A stretch of DNA of 30,770 bases from Ascoidea tarda (nom. inval.). Lineage: Eukaryota; Ascomycota; Saccharomycetes; Ascoideales; Ascoideaceae. This document shows positions 10,723-19,622 of this stretch, in pieces. Below the pieces are notes generated by a model. That model searched no databases and was not told where the DNA came from. It saw nothing but the letters and a program-made list of their open reading frames with translations. Where the stretch lies: contig JAKTTS010000149.1 in assembly GCA_030560485.1 (NCBI GenBank), positions 1 through 30,770 on the forward strand. Direction: 5' to 3'. Each line of letters opens with the position of its first letter. Within the stretch, counting starts at the first letter, position 1. The translations under genes were made by a program, and so were the position numbers.

Positions 10723-12822
10723 TTAAATTTTAGAAAAAGAAGAGTTCCATAAATTGGGAATAATAGTAGCGTTTCCACTATTGACGCTTTGATTAGATTG
10801 ATAAGCATTCAAGTTCTGAATATTATTTCCATAAATTTCTGGAGCACTTTGAGGAGGACGAGGAATTGAAGAGTTATCTAAGGTACCGAATGATAAAACA
10901 TTGTTATTGAATTTAATGTTACTTGAACCAACTGAATTGAATGACCCTCTTTGGTCTAATAATTGATTTTGATCGAAATTATACATAAGGTTATTAATGT
11001 TATTATTATTGATACCATTAAACCCGAGATCATAGCCATTATTGTTGTTCATATTGTTCATATTATTATTATTACTAATAATGTTGTTATTGCTATTGTT
11101 AAAATTATTTAAAATGTTCATATTATTTAAAGCCATATCGTTATTCATATTATGGCCCATGTTCATGTTCATATTCATGTTCATGTTCATTGATGAATTC
11201 ATATTCATTCCGATATTATTATAGTTGATATATTGATCTTGATTAATAGAATTTTTTAAAGATGGGTCAGTTGAAGAGACTGCACACATCCAGATTCTAG
11301 TTTTATAAATACGGAACATATCTTTAACAAGGTCTCTGAAATCAATTCTTTTATTAGCAATATAATAAAAGGTTAATTTTTTTCTATCCCATTGATATTC
11401 TGAATCAAGGATTTTCATTGGTAATTTATGAGAAGCTAATTTTGATTGAACGATTTGTAGAGCCTTGATTTCATCGTTTTGTTTGTGTAAGATTTGAGAG
11501 ATTTCGTTATATTGAGCGACTCTTAAAACTTGTTTTGGGATTTGTTGTTGAGCAGAGGGGATTTTTTGATTTTCATTTTGTTCATGATTATTTTTATTGT
11601 TGTTGTGGTTGTTATTATGATTATTGTTATGGTTGTTGTTATTATTATGGTTATGATTATGATTATTGTTATTATTGTTATTATTGTTATTATTGTTATT
11701 ATTGTTATTATTGTTATTATTGTTATTATTGTTATTATTGTTATTATTGTTATTATTTGATTCATTATTTAAGGCTTCAATTTGTTCTTCAGATTGTAAC
11801 ATTTTAATTAATCTTGCATCATCAATTGAAATATCAATTGATGCAACTTTACCTAAATCTTTACCTCTGTCGGCTTCGACGAGAACTAGATCACCAACTT
11901 TAATATTGCCATAATATTGGGAAGATGAGGGTAAATAGAAGATATCTAATCTTCCATTTTTGAAGGCGATTAGAAGTAGTTGGTGATTGCAATTTGAGGG
12001 GTTGAGAGACAAGTTGTTTAAGCATTTGCTGATGTCGTTGATATTTGAATTTAGATTTGGAACAAAGAATTTATTCATGGAGGAGTTATTAGTTGGGCTA
12101 GCATTGCTGCTATTTCTGTCATTGTCATTGCCATTATCATTGCCATTATCATTACCATTGTCGTTGTTGATGTTTTTATTTGAGGAAGGATCGTTTTTAG
12201 ATTGATTGTTGTTAATTGGTAATAGGAACTTTGGTAATTGACCGATATTTTTTGAGAAAAGTTTTTGGTAATTTAGATTTTGTAGATTTTCGTAGGTTAA
12301 TCTTTGAATTAGAGAGAGTGGGTTTTTAGAAAAGTAGTTGATGATTTGTTGATTAAAAGAGGAGGAAGAAGGAGAAGAAGAAGGAGAATCGTTTGAGAAT
12401 TTAGAGAATTGAGAGAGTTGAGAGAATTGAGAGAAAGAATTAAAATTTTGGTTAAAGTTGGAGAAGGGTTGATTTAAATTTTGGTTAAAGGAGGTTGATT
12501 GAGGTTGAGTTGATTTAAAGAAAGGGGATGTGACAGAAGGTGACATTGGAACGTTGTTGTTGAGGTTGTTATTGGGGATATTGTTGTTGATAAATTGAGG
12601 TTGCTGGTTATTGAAATTGAAATTGTTTGGTTTTTGTAATTCTTGAGAACTAGATAAACTTAAAGAATTAAAAGGGTGAGAATTAGATGAAAGAGTAGTA
12701 AAGATGCTATCGCTACCAGCACTGATTGAGTTTCTGTTTTGAAACCTTGAAGAGATAATGTTTGCGTTAGTTGATAAAGGGGAAGAGATCATGTTAGAGA
12801 AATCGTTATTGTTGTTGTTGTT

Positions 12823-12855
<33 letters not shown>

Positions 12856-14064
12856 GGTGTTGTTGTTTGATGGGGTTAAGATATCTGGATAGGAGAGTCT
12901 TTGATATAGATCAAACTGTTGGTTAATGTTGTTAATGTTATTTGTGGGATTGTTGGTTGGAGTGGTTGGGATATTTTGGATGATTTGGTTATTTTTAGAT
13001 GGATTGGTGTATTGTGGGGGTTGGAAGGAACCTAGAGTGTATCTTCTGTTGATTTGATCATCGTTGAGGAAGTTTTTATTAAAATTTGAATTTAAAGAAG
13101 GGAAATTGTCAGAGGTTGGAGACCAAATTGAATCGGATAGATTGATGTTGGTGGCACCATTTGTGTTTGTTTTGCAAAGGGATAGATTCAAGTCGTTGTT
13201 GTTGTTAATTATGAGATTGTTGTTATTGGAGGAGAAGTTGTTTTGTAGATTTGAGGATATGATCGAGGATTTGTTTGAGTTTTGAGATAAGATTGATTTA
13301 TCGTTGTCGTTGGTGGAGTTGTTTGAATCGTTTTGGGAGGATTGGAGAGGTTGAAGGGATTGGAGGGTGGATAGGTTTTGTAGGGCAGGCAAAGTTGGAG
13401 GAGAGAGGTTGAAACCGCTGGATGAGGATGAAAGAGAGGTTATGCTATTTCGCTCATTGTCCTTGAAAATGTGGTTTGATTGATTGTTAATGGTGATGGT
13501 GTTTGAGGTGGAGTGGTTGGAGAGGTTGGAGAGATTTGAGGATAGGTTTGGGTTGTTCATTTTGTCGAGAGAGTAGTTTCTTGTGGTGGGAGGGTTTTGG
13601 CTGATTTTGTAGTTTAAAATTGAATTTATGTTGTCGATGTAGCTGTTGAGATTGGAGTAGTTGTTGTTGAGAGACTTTGGTTGAGATGAGGATGGATTGA
13701 TGGGAGTGTTGTTGAAGGTGGTGGAGTTGGAGTTGGAGTTGGAGTTGGAGTTGGGTGGTGGAATTGGAGTATTTATAGTTGATGAGAAAGGAGCAGAATG
13801 ATTTGAAATAGAGGATCTGGGTGAGGAGTTCTCTAGGGCCTCATTATATTTGGGGATGGTGTTACGGGTGCGAGACTGATTGGAAATGGAATTGAATATG
13901 GTGTTGGAAGCAGAGGAAGCACAGTTGTTGGTGGAAGCAGTGTTTGTGTGGGCTGTGGAATTGGGGATTGAGCTGGAGCTGGAGAAAGCAGAACCACTAG
14001 CAATGGAGGGCGAGAGATCACTAGCAGGCAATTGAGCAGAGGAGGGAGCGATATTGGGGAACAT
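10723..14064 (-). CDS. PSP1: Psp1-family protein with Asn-rich extensions
   Basis: 1113 residues from ATG 14064 (MFPNIAPSS). The open frame continues seven codons further, to a non-ATG codon. S. cerevisiae Psp1 (841 aa) was found as a high-copy suppressor of DNA polymerase alpha mutations; its C-terminal PSP1 domain is shared with bacterial YaaT-type proteins, and its molecular role is uncertain. The first ~690 residues are Ser/Asn/Pro-rich and look disordered. The conserved domain starts near 705 ([21 protein letters not shown]), is interrupted by about 65 residues of Asn/His, and resumes with [63 protein letters not shown]. The Cys-Ala-Val ending of the block matches Psp1 closely. A further Asn/Met-rich tail of about 190 residues follows. 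Confidence 0.92.
11580..11760. repeat. Poly-Asn/His tract inside the PSP1 domain
   Basis: On the plus strand this is attattgtt-type 9-bp units (11665-11757) flanked by gttatt/atg variants. The coding strand gives about 42 consecutive Asn followed by NH and NNNH units. Confidence 0.93.
12806..12857. repeat. (GTT)n tract, poly-Asn in PSP1
   Basis: A run of GTT with an ATT interruption encodes roughly 17 Asn in the N-terminal low-complexity part of Psp1. Confidence 0.9.
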
Positions 14065-14278
14065 ATAACAGCTATTAGAGAGCAAAGAGACTCGAGAAGA
14101 AAGCCAGATTGAGAGGATTAAGTAAGAAAGAGCAAAGATAAAGAGCGATAAGTAGACATAGATATAATAAATATATAGTAAATATACAACAAATCACATA
14201 AACACAGCGAAATCAGCGAAAAGGATAGAAAATTTTTCTTTGGGAGATGTTTTTAAAATTTCACTTTTGGCTTGTCCC

Positions 14279-14291
14279 TCCCGTAACGGGA
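14279..14291. promoter_or_regulatory. 13-bp palindrome, CCG-N3-CGG type
   Basis: TCCCGT-A-ACGGGA has two perfect 6-bp arms around one base. CGG half-sites in inverted or everted order are typical of Zn2Cys6 factors. Which factor binds, if any, is unknown. Confidence 0.35.
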
Positions 14292-14636
14292 TCCAGGCCA
14301 CTCGACAAAGCGCCGGAGCCTGAAAACTGACACACGCAGCCGGCCGCATACACGCTCGTGCTAGCAGGAGAGCCGCGCCTGAGAGCCGCAGCGCGTTTGT
14401 GTGAACGCAGACCCCTGCAGAGATGCACACCCACGCCTGCGTAAACACCTGTTCTATCGGACACAGCCCTGTGGAGAAGCTCTGCGGTTTGCTGAAGCGG
14501 GAACTGCAGCGCTGAGCACGTGCAGTGTGTTATTAAATGCGGCTACCGCGCTTGGCCGGGCAAACGCGAGCTAGGCGGGCTGCGGGAGTCGCGCAATTTG
14601 CACAACCGCCGTGCACCGAGCACCGCTGGAGTGGAC

Positions 14637-14642
14637 ACGCGT
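14637..14642. promoter_or_regulatory. MCB-like ACGCGT site upstream of RAD30
   Basis: A consensus MluI cell-cycle box, bound by MBF in budding yeasts, lies 440 bp before the RAD30 ATG. A 6-mer in GC-rich DNA can occur by chance. Confidence 0.3.
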
Positions 14643-15081
14643 GCGGATAGAGGAGTCCTTGTCTGGTGCGTGATGGCCGTAACTTGCACCGACGTTGGTT
14701 TTTTCAAGCACCCCACAATCAGCACCAAACCTTTTTGGCAGCAGCGGCCGTGCTATCCGGACAAACCTACTTTTGCTCGTGGCACTGCACAGCGACGTGC
14801 TGTGATTGGACAGACCGGACCAGTCACAGCGGCGCCTGTGTTTCTGCTGGTGTGCGATTGCTGTGCTGTTGTCGTGGTTCTGTTGCGCCAGCGCTGCGCA
14901 AAGCTTGTTCCAGGGCTCTGTGTCACGGCTTAACCCCTCCCCTGTGCGTGCGGGATTGCTCTCTTTGGACCACGTGCTAGGATCCCGTCCCGCTGGGTCG
15001 AAACGAGCCTCTTCCTTTATTGCTTTTCCTTTCGTCTCCAGGCTTTTTTCAGCTGCTTCCAAAGTCGACTCTTACTGAAGG

Positions 15082-17646
15082 ATGGAAACAATGCCACACA
15101 GCGATGTTCGTGTTGGCAATGACGATGTTTATGCTAACAACGTCGATACCAACGTCGATACCAATCACTCGTTCTCCTTCAGTGACGATTCCAGCCTCAA
15201 TTCTGCTCAATCCTCCCAGGACTCGCTCCCTGAACCCAAGGTGGAACCAAACTACAGAACCTCTGCCAACTACACCCTTCTTGTCAACAATCTAAGCATC
15301 GATCGTCCCTCTTCTTCTTTCACCTGGAAGAACTTTACCGATTTATCTGATCCCTCAAAGGCTTTCAAATCTCCCTTATCAGTCATCGCACACATCGACG
15401 TCAACGCTTTTTTTTCCCAGGTCGAACAGATCAAACATGGCTTCACACAAGACGATCCGGTCGTCTGTGTCCAGTGGCATTCCTTAATTGCTGTCTCTTA
15501 TGCTGCCAAAAACTATGGGGTCTCCAGAGGCGACACCCTCCAACAGGCCTTGCTTAAATGTCCCAACTTGGTGCCTATTCACACTGCTGTCTTTAAAAAA
15601 GGCCACAACTTCTGGACTTCCGTAAACTCAACTAATCCCAAAGACTTTCCCAATCCGGCCTTTTATAAAGTTTCTCTAGATCCATATCGAAGAGAAAGCA
15701 GAAAATTATTGAAGATTTTCAAAAACTTTTGCAATCAAGTCGAAAAAGCTAGTATAGATGAGTGTTTCCTTGATTTGTCTCAATTGGTTTATCAAAAAAT
15801 TATTACCCTATTTCCTCAATTAATTCCAACAAACTTTCATAATAATAATAATAACAATATTAACGAATATTTGCCTAAAATTCCCGATTCTTTACCAGAC
15901 TATTGTTATCAATTTAATGGTGAAATCATTCAATCTTTAGATGAAATTAATTATGATAATAATAGCAATGATAATAATAGCAATGATAATAACAGCAATG
16001 ATAATAATAGCAATGATAAGAAAAAAACAATATTTATTAATGATTGGGACGACATCTTCTTTCTAATCGCCTCAATACTAACTCAACAACTAAGAAACCA
16101 AATCCAGTCTTACCTAGGCTACACCACCTCTTGTGGCATCGCAAAGGTCAAATCAATAGCAAAACTAGCCTCGGACTTTAAAAAACCAAACAACCAAACA
16201 ATCATCAGAAACTCGGCAATTAACCACTTCCTCACAAACTTCTCCATAAGAGACTTTAGAGGCTTTGGCGGCAAATCCGGTGACTTTATCGCCCTCAAAT
16301 TAAAACTCCCAAACACAACCTCAAAATCAATCTCCTTCATTAGAGACAACTTCTCTTTACCCCAATTAACTGCCCTACTAGACAATGACTCAAACCTAGC
16401 CCTCACCCTCTACGACATCATCAGAGGTAACCACAAGCTCCCTGTAACACCCAAAATAGACTTGAAAACAATGTGCTCGAGAAAAAACTTCCGTAAAGGC
16501 AGCATAAAAGACTCCAATGATGCCAATGAATGGTTCAAAGTCTTTTGCGGTGATTTAGTTCAAAGAATCGAAGAACTAAATGAAGAACAGTTCCTATCAT
16601 CTTCATCATCACAACAAAACAATTCCAACTCCAACTCCAACTCCACTAAACTAAGATTTCCAAGAACTTTATCCGTCCAGCACACAAGTTTAAATTTATC
16701 ATCCCACTCAAAACAATGCCCATTGCCAACAATATCCCTACAAAATTTAGAAGACACAATATACAAGTACTCTCTAAATCTTTTGAGACAACTTGAAAAT
16801 TTAATTCTCTCAAATGGCTCAAAACCTTACCCATGCCAAAATTTAAGCTTGCATCTAGCCAACTTTAAACCAGCTGATGGCTTTTCTTCAATTGATAATT
16901 TTATCTCCAAAACAATTCATCCTAATGAGAATCGAGAAAATAACAAAAATACTGAAAACAATTTTCTCGACTTGCAAAATAACCAAATTAAAGAATATCT
17001 AAAAGCCCAAAAATTGGAAAAAGATATCATCCAAAACAAAAAAAACGACCAAATCATCCAAAAAAACGAAAAGGAAAAACAAATCAAAAAACTATTAGAA
17101 ATTCAACAACAAAAAATTGCCCAATACTTGAAACAAGAAAAACAAGAAAAACTAGAAAGAGAGAAAAACAAAAACGTTAAAAGCTCACATTTCTCTTCTT
17201 CTCCTTCTCCTTCTCCTTCTCCTTCTCCTTCTTCTACCACCAACCAATTTGTATCAAAAAAATCAAAAAGAAAAAGCACAGGATCAAGCTTATCCGATCG
17301 TACTAAGTCGAAAAACAATTTTGACATTACTCAGCTTCTTCATTCCAAAAAAAAATATGAAGAAAGTAATCAGATAAAAACTGAAAACACTGTAAATCAA
17401 ATCAATGGCATAGTTGACGACGTTGAAATCATATCTGTAAAGGAATTGCCAAAAGCTGGCAAAATAAAACAAGAAAATGACCCAGGCAATGAAAAGAAAC
17501 AGTTTGATATTGAAGAAACAAAAACATTTGGCCCCAAACTCAGCTATGCCGAAAGAATTCTAGACAGAAGGAAGTTTGACTGCAAGCCAAAACCAGTAAA
17601 AAGAAGAAAGACCAAGCAGAACCAGACCCAGCTGCAATTCTTCTAG
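15082..17646 (+). CDS. RAD30: DNA polymerase eta (translesion synthesis)
   Basis: Y-family polymerase that bypasses UV photoproducts at stalled forks. The 854-residue frame has the catalytic acids in IDVNAFFSQVEQ (Asp106, Glu115) and SIDECFLDL (Asp226, Glu227). It also has VVCVQWHSLIAVSYAAKNYGVSR, LVPIHTAVFKKG, DPYRRESRKLLKIFK, WDDIFFLIAS, LGYTTSCGIAKVKSIAKLAS and a little-finger block with FPRTLSVQ. S. cerevisiae Rad30 has 632 residues with its first Asp at 30, so about 76 extra N-terminal residues are present here; no ATG lies closer to the FTWK start of homology. NNSND repeats (15958-16017) extend a thumb-side loop. The C-terminal third is Lys/Gln-rich. I see no CCHH ubiquitin-binding zinc finger; instead there are SUMO-type motifs and a PIP-like end (TQLQFF). 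Confidence 0.97.
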   Translation: METMPHSDVRVGNDDVYANNVDTNVDTNHSFSFSDDSSLNSAQSSQDSLPEPKVEPNYRTSANYTLLVNNLSIDRPSSSFTWKNFTDLSDPSKAFKSPLSVIAHIDVNAFFSQVEQIKHGFTQDDPVVCVQWHSLIAVSYAAKNYGVSRGDTLQQALLKCPNLVPIHTAVFKKGHNFWTSVNSTNPKDFPNPAFYKVSLDPYRRESRKLLKIFKNFCNQVEKASIDECFLDLSQLVYQKIITLFPQLIPTNFHNNNNNNINEYLPKIPDSLPDYCYQFNGEIIQSLDEINYDNNSNDNNSNDNNSNDNNSNDKKKTIFINDWDDIFFLIASILTQQLRNQIQSYLGYTTSCGIAKVKSIAKLASDFKKPNNQTIIRNSAINHFLTNFSIRDFRGFGGKSGDFIALKLKLPNTTSKSISFIRDNFSLPQLTALLDNDSNLALTLYDIIRGNHKLPVTPKIDLKTMCSRKNFRKGSIKDSNDANEWFKVFCGDLVQRIEELNEEQFLSSSSSQQNNSNSNSNSTKLRFPRTLSVQHTSLNLSSHSKQCPLPTISLQNLEDTIYKYSLNLLRQLENLILSNGSKPYPCQNLSLHLANFKPADGFSSIDNFISKTIHPNENRENNKNTENNFLDLQNNQIKEYLKAQKLEKDIIQNKKNDQIIQKNEKEKQIKKLLEIQQQKIAQYLKQEKQEKLEREKNKNVKSSHFSSSPSPSPSPSPSSTTNQFVSKKSKRKSTGSSLSDRTKSKNNFDITQLLHSKKKYEESNQIKTENTVNQINGIVDDVEIISVKELPKAGKIKQENDPGNEKKQFDIEETKTFGPKLSYAERILDRRKFDCKPKPVKRRKTKQNQTQLQFF
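15958..16017 (+). repeat. Four 15-bp units coding NNSND in RAD30
   Basis: Four in-frame copies of aataatagcaatgat, one with AAC in place of AAT, inside a non-conserved insertion before the INDWDD block. Confidence 0.93.
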
Positions 17647-17866
17647 AACATCTTCAGAAACCAGCAGAGTATACACTGTAGAAATACAAATGAGACAAAA
17701 AGAACGAACAAAAAGAACGGATAAAAAGAGCTGGATAACAGCTATTGTTCGGCTTCTCGGCACAAAACAAACTTTCAGCACGCTTCCGGAAAAAGGCCAG
17801 AAAACTGCTCTGTGTTTCTTCTGCTGTGTTTCCAACTTTGCTATATCTTGTTTGTCTTCTCCAACA
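17647..17866 (+). promoter_or_regulatory. Short RAD30-to-EHT1-like intergenic region
   Basis: 220 bp between a stop and the chosen ATG. It carries aaaagaacg repeats just after the RAD30 stop and a pyrimidine-rich stretch (cttctgctgtgtttcc..tttgtcttctccaaca) as leader. The downstream frame is open through part of it from ATG 17690, but homology begins only at 17867. Confidence 0.5.
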
Positions 17867-19204
17867 ATGTTGTCCTGGGGTTTTCGTGGAACTGTTCACC
17901 AGTGCTGTTCAGACACAGTCAAGCTTCCTTTGAGAGATGGCTCTTCGCTAGAAAGCGATTCCACCAAAGTCATACCTTTCCAGCAATTGATTAACCAAAC
18001 AAAAGCCTTCAGAGACAAAGCAAGGTTCTACTTGAACCCATTGTTGTTTAATGGCGCTCTTCAGACGTTTTATTTGTCCACTCATGACTTCAAGAACAGC
18101 TACAAGGTCTACTATGGAAGAAGAACTCTTGTCTCCTTAGATGGCAAAAGCACTGCTTCTTTGGACTATGCAGTCGATAATCCAAATCTATCCACTGAGG
18201 AATTTGAAAAATTGGAAAAAAAAACTCATCCTGAAGGCTGGCCAAGGTTGCATCCCAGAACCAGATTTTTCAGTGAAGAAGAAATTCATGAGAAGGATGC
18301 ACCCTCTGACGATTCAAAACCAATGTTGATTATTTTGCATGGATTGGCTGGTGGCTCTCATGAACCCATTATTAGGCAATTTGTTGAAAAATTGTATTAC
18401 ACCAAATCTGTCTTCAAAGAAATTATTTGCTTGCATAGCAGAGGTTGTGGAAGATCCAAGATTACAACACCAGAGTTATTTTGTGGTTTATCAACCGATG
18501 ACTTGAGACAATTGATATTAAACTTGAAAAAACAGTTTCCAAATAGACCAATTTTTGTCATGGGCTTCTCTTTTGGTTCTGTTACTGTTGTTAATTACCT
18601 CGGTCAATATTCTGGAAAAGATTCTGGTGTTGAATGTGCTGTTACAATTGGTAGTCCATGGGATATGGTCGATTCAAGTTATCATCTTCACGCCTCATTA
18701 TCAGGAAAATACATATTCTCGCCTGCTGTAACATCTTTCTTGTTTAAACTCATTAAAAATAATTATAACGAATTGAAAGAATCTCCTCATTATGAAAAGT
18801 ATAAACAACTACACCTACCTAAAAATTTGTCTGAGTTTGATACATTATTCACTGCTCCTATTTTTGGTTTTCAAACTGCTTATGATTATTATAGAAAGAG
18901 TTCTCCCGTTAATAGATTACCCAAAATCAAAACACCACTACTATCAATTAACTCCACAGATGATCCAGTTACTGGAACTCATTTGCCATGGGACGAATTT
19001 AAAGCCAATCCCTATTGTTGTCTTCTTAGCACTGATTTAGGTGGTCATTTAAGTTGGTTACAGCCAAATAACACTTCTTGGTTTGTTGATACTGTCAGTG
19101 ATTTTTTCAATAACTATTGTGAGATGATTGATATGGGAAAACCTGTTTTAGACAATGAATACGAACCTAAACGTAGTGTTTTTGATGGTGTTTATCCTTT
19201 TTAA
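17867..19204 (+). CDS. Eht1/Eeb1/Mgl2-family alpha/beta hydrolase (ester synthase/esterase)
   Basis: The 445-residue protein belongs to the AB-hydrolase group of S. cerevisiae Eht1, Eeb1 and Mgl2 (YMR210W). Eht1 and Eeb1 make medium-chain fatty acid ethyl esters from acyl-CoA and ethanol and also hydrolyse them; Mgl2 is a monoacylglycerol lipase. Features: SWGFRGTV near the start, THPEGWPRLHPRTR, oxyanion-type LHGLAGGSHEPIIR, RGCGRSKITTPELF, nucleophile elbow GFSFGS with Ser235, NSTDDP (Asp365/366) and GGHLSW (His394). THPEGWPRL, LHGLAGGSHEPIIR and TDLGGHL follow Eht1 more closely than Mgl2. The start is chosen because MLSWGFRGTV aligns with the Eht1 N-terminus (HWGYNGTV). The frame is open upstream to 17690 without homology. 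Substrate preference cannot be read from sequence. Confidence 0.93.
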   Translation: MLSWGFRGTVHQCCSDTVKLPLRDGSSLESDSTKVIPFQQLINQTKAFRDKARFYLNPLLFNGALQTFYLSTHDFKNSYKVYYGRRTLVSLDGKSTASLDYAVDNPNLSTEEFEKLEKKTHPEGWPRLHPRTRFFSEEEIHEKDAPSDDSKPMLIILHGLAGGSHEPIIRQFVEKLYYTKSVFKEIICLHSRGCGRSKITTPELFCGLSTDDLRQLILNLKKQFPNRPIFVMGFSFGSVTVVNYLGQYSGKDSGVECAVTIGSPWDMVDSSYHLHASLSGKYIFSPAVTSFLFKLIKNNYNELKESPHYEKYKQLHLPKNLSEFDTLFTAPIFGFQTAYDYYRKSSPVNRLPKIKTPLLSINSTDDPVTGTHLPWDEFKANPYCCLLSTDLGGHLSWLQPNNTSWFVDTVSDFFNNYCEMIDMGKPVLDNEYEPKRSVFDGVYPF

Positions 19205-19622
19205 GTTTTGATCGTGGAAGTTCATAACTTGATAGATTTTTTTTTTGAAAGTTTTTTTTTTTTTTAATTTCATTTATTGATTCTTTAGTCTTTGAAATTT
19301 TTCATTGAATTATTATTAATTGCCCATTTAGAATGACTTATACCTTTTATATTTAATTTTGATTAATATACAGTAAAAATTTAGAAAATAAATAATTGTA
19401 AATGGTTTGTAAATTTTCTTTTTTTTTTTTGTTTAGTTTTATTATTGTAATTGTGAATTTCCAAAAATTATGATTGTTTATCTCTTGCGGGAAATTTTCA
19501 ATTTTTCATAATCTAATGTTATGATTTCATTTTAACATGCATGGAGCATTAAATTATTTATCAGTTGATTTTCTGATTGTTGATTAATTTATTTAATTTA
19601 TTAATTTATTTATTGATACAAA
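19205..19622. other. AT-rich intergenic region, hydrolase to CENP-Q-like gene
   Basis: 418 bp with long T-runs (19229-19264, 19421-19430) that should serve the upstream 3' end, and an AT-rich promoter with ttatttaatttattaatttattta just before the ATG. No gene is seen. Confidence 0.55.

Larger units (their letters stand above)
14065..15081. promoter_or_regulatory. GC-rich divergent promoter between PSP1 and RAD30
   Basis: 1.0 kb of head-to-head intergenic DNA. Bases 14270-15000 are a GC island (line 14341 is 41/60 G+C) inside an AT-rich genome. Visible motifs are a 13-bp perfect palindrome TCCCGTAACGGGA (14279-14291) containing CCG-N3-CGG, CACGTG at 14517-14522 and 14971-14976, and an MluI cell-cycle box ACGCGT at 14637-14642. 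Reading frames of 137 and 163 codons on opposite strands here have no ATG-supported family resemblance and look like chance opening in GC-rich DNA. Confidence 0.65.

Noticed and set aside
14520-15062. Frames of 137 (plus) and 163 (minus) codons in the GC island
   Set aside because: They overlap on opposite strands, are Cys/Arg/Ala-rich in the way GC-rich chance frames are, have no recognisable motif, and lie in a divergent promoter.
17690-17866. 59-codon N-terminal extension of the EHT1-like gene
   Set aside because: Homology to Eht1 starts at the Met at 17867; the upstream part matches nothing and looks like intergenic DNA and leader.
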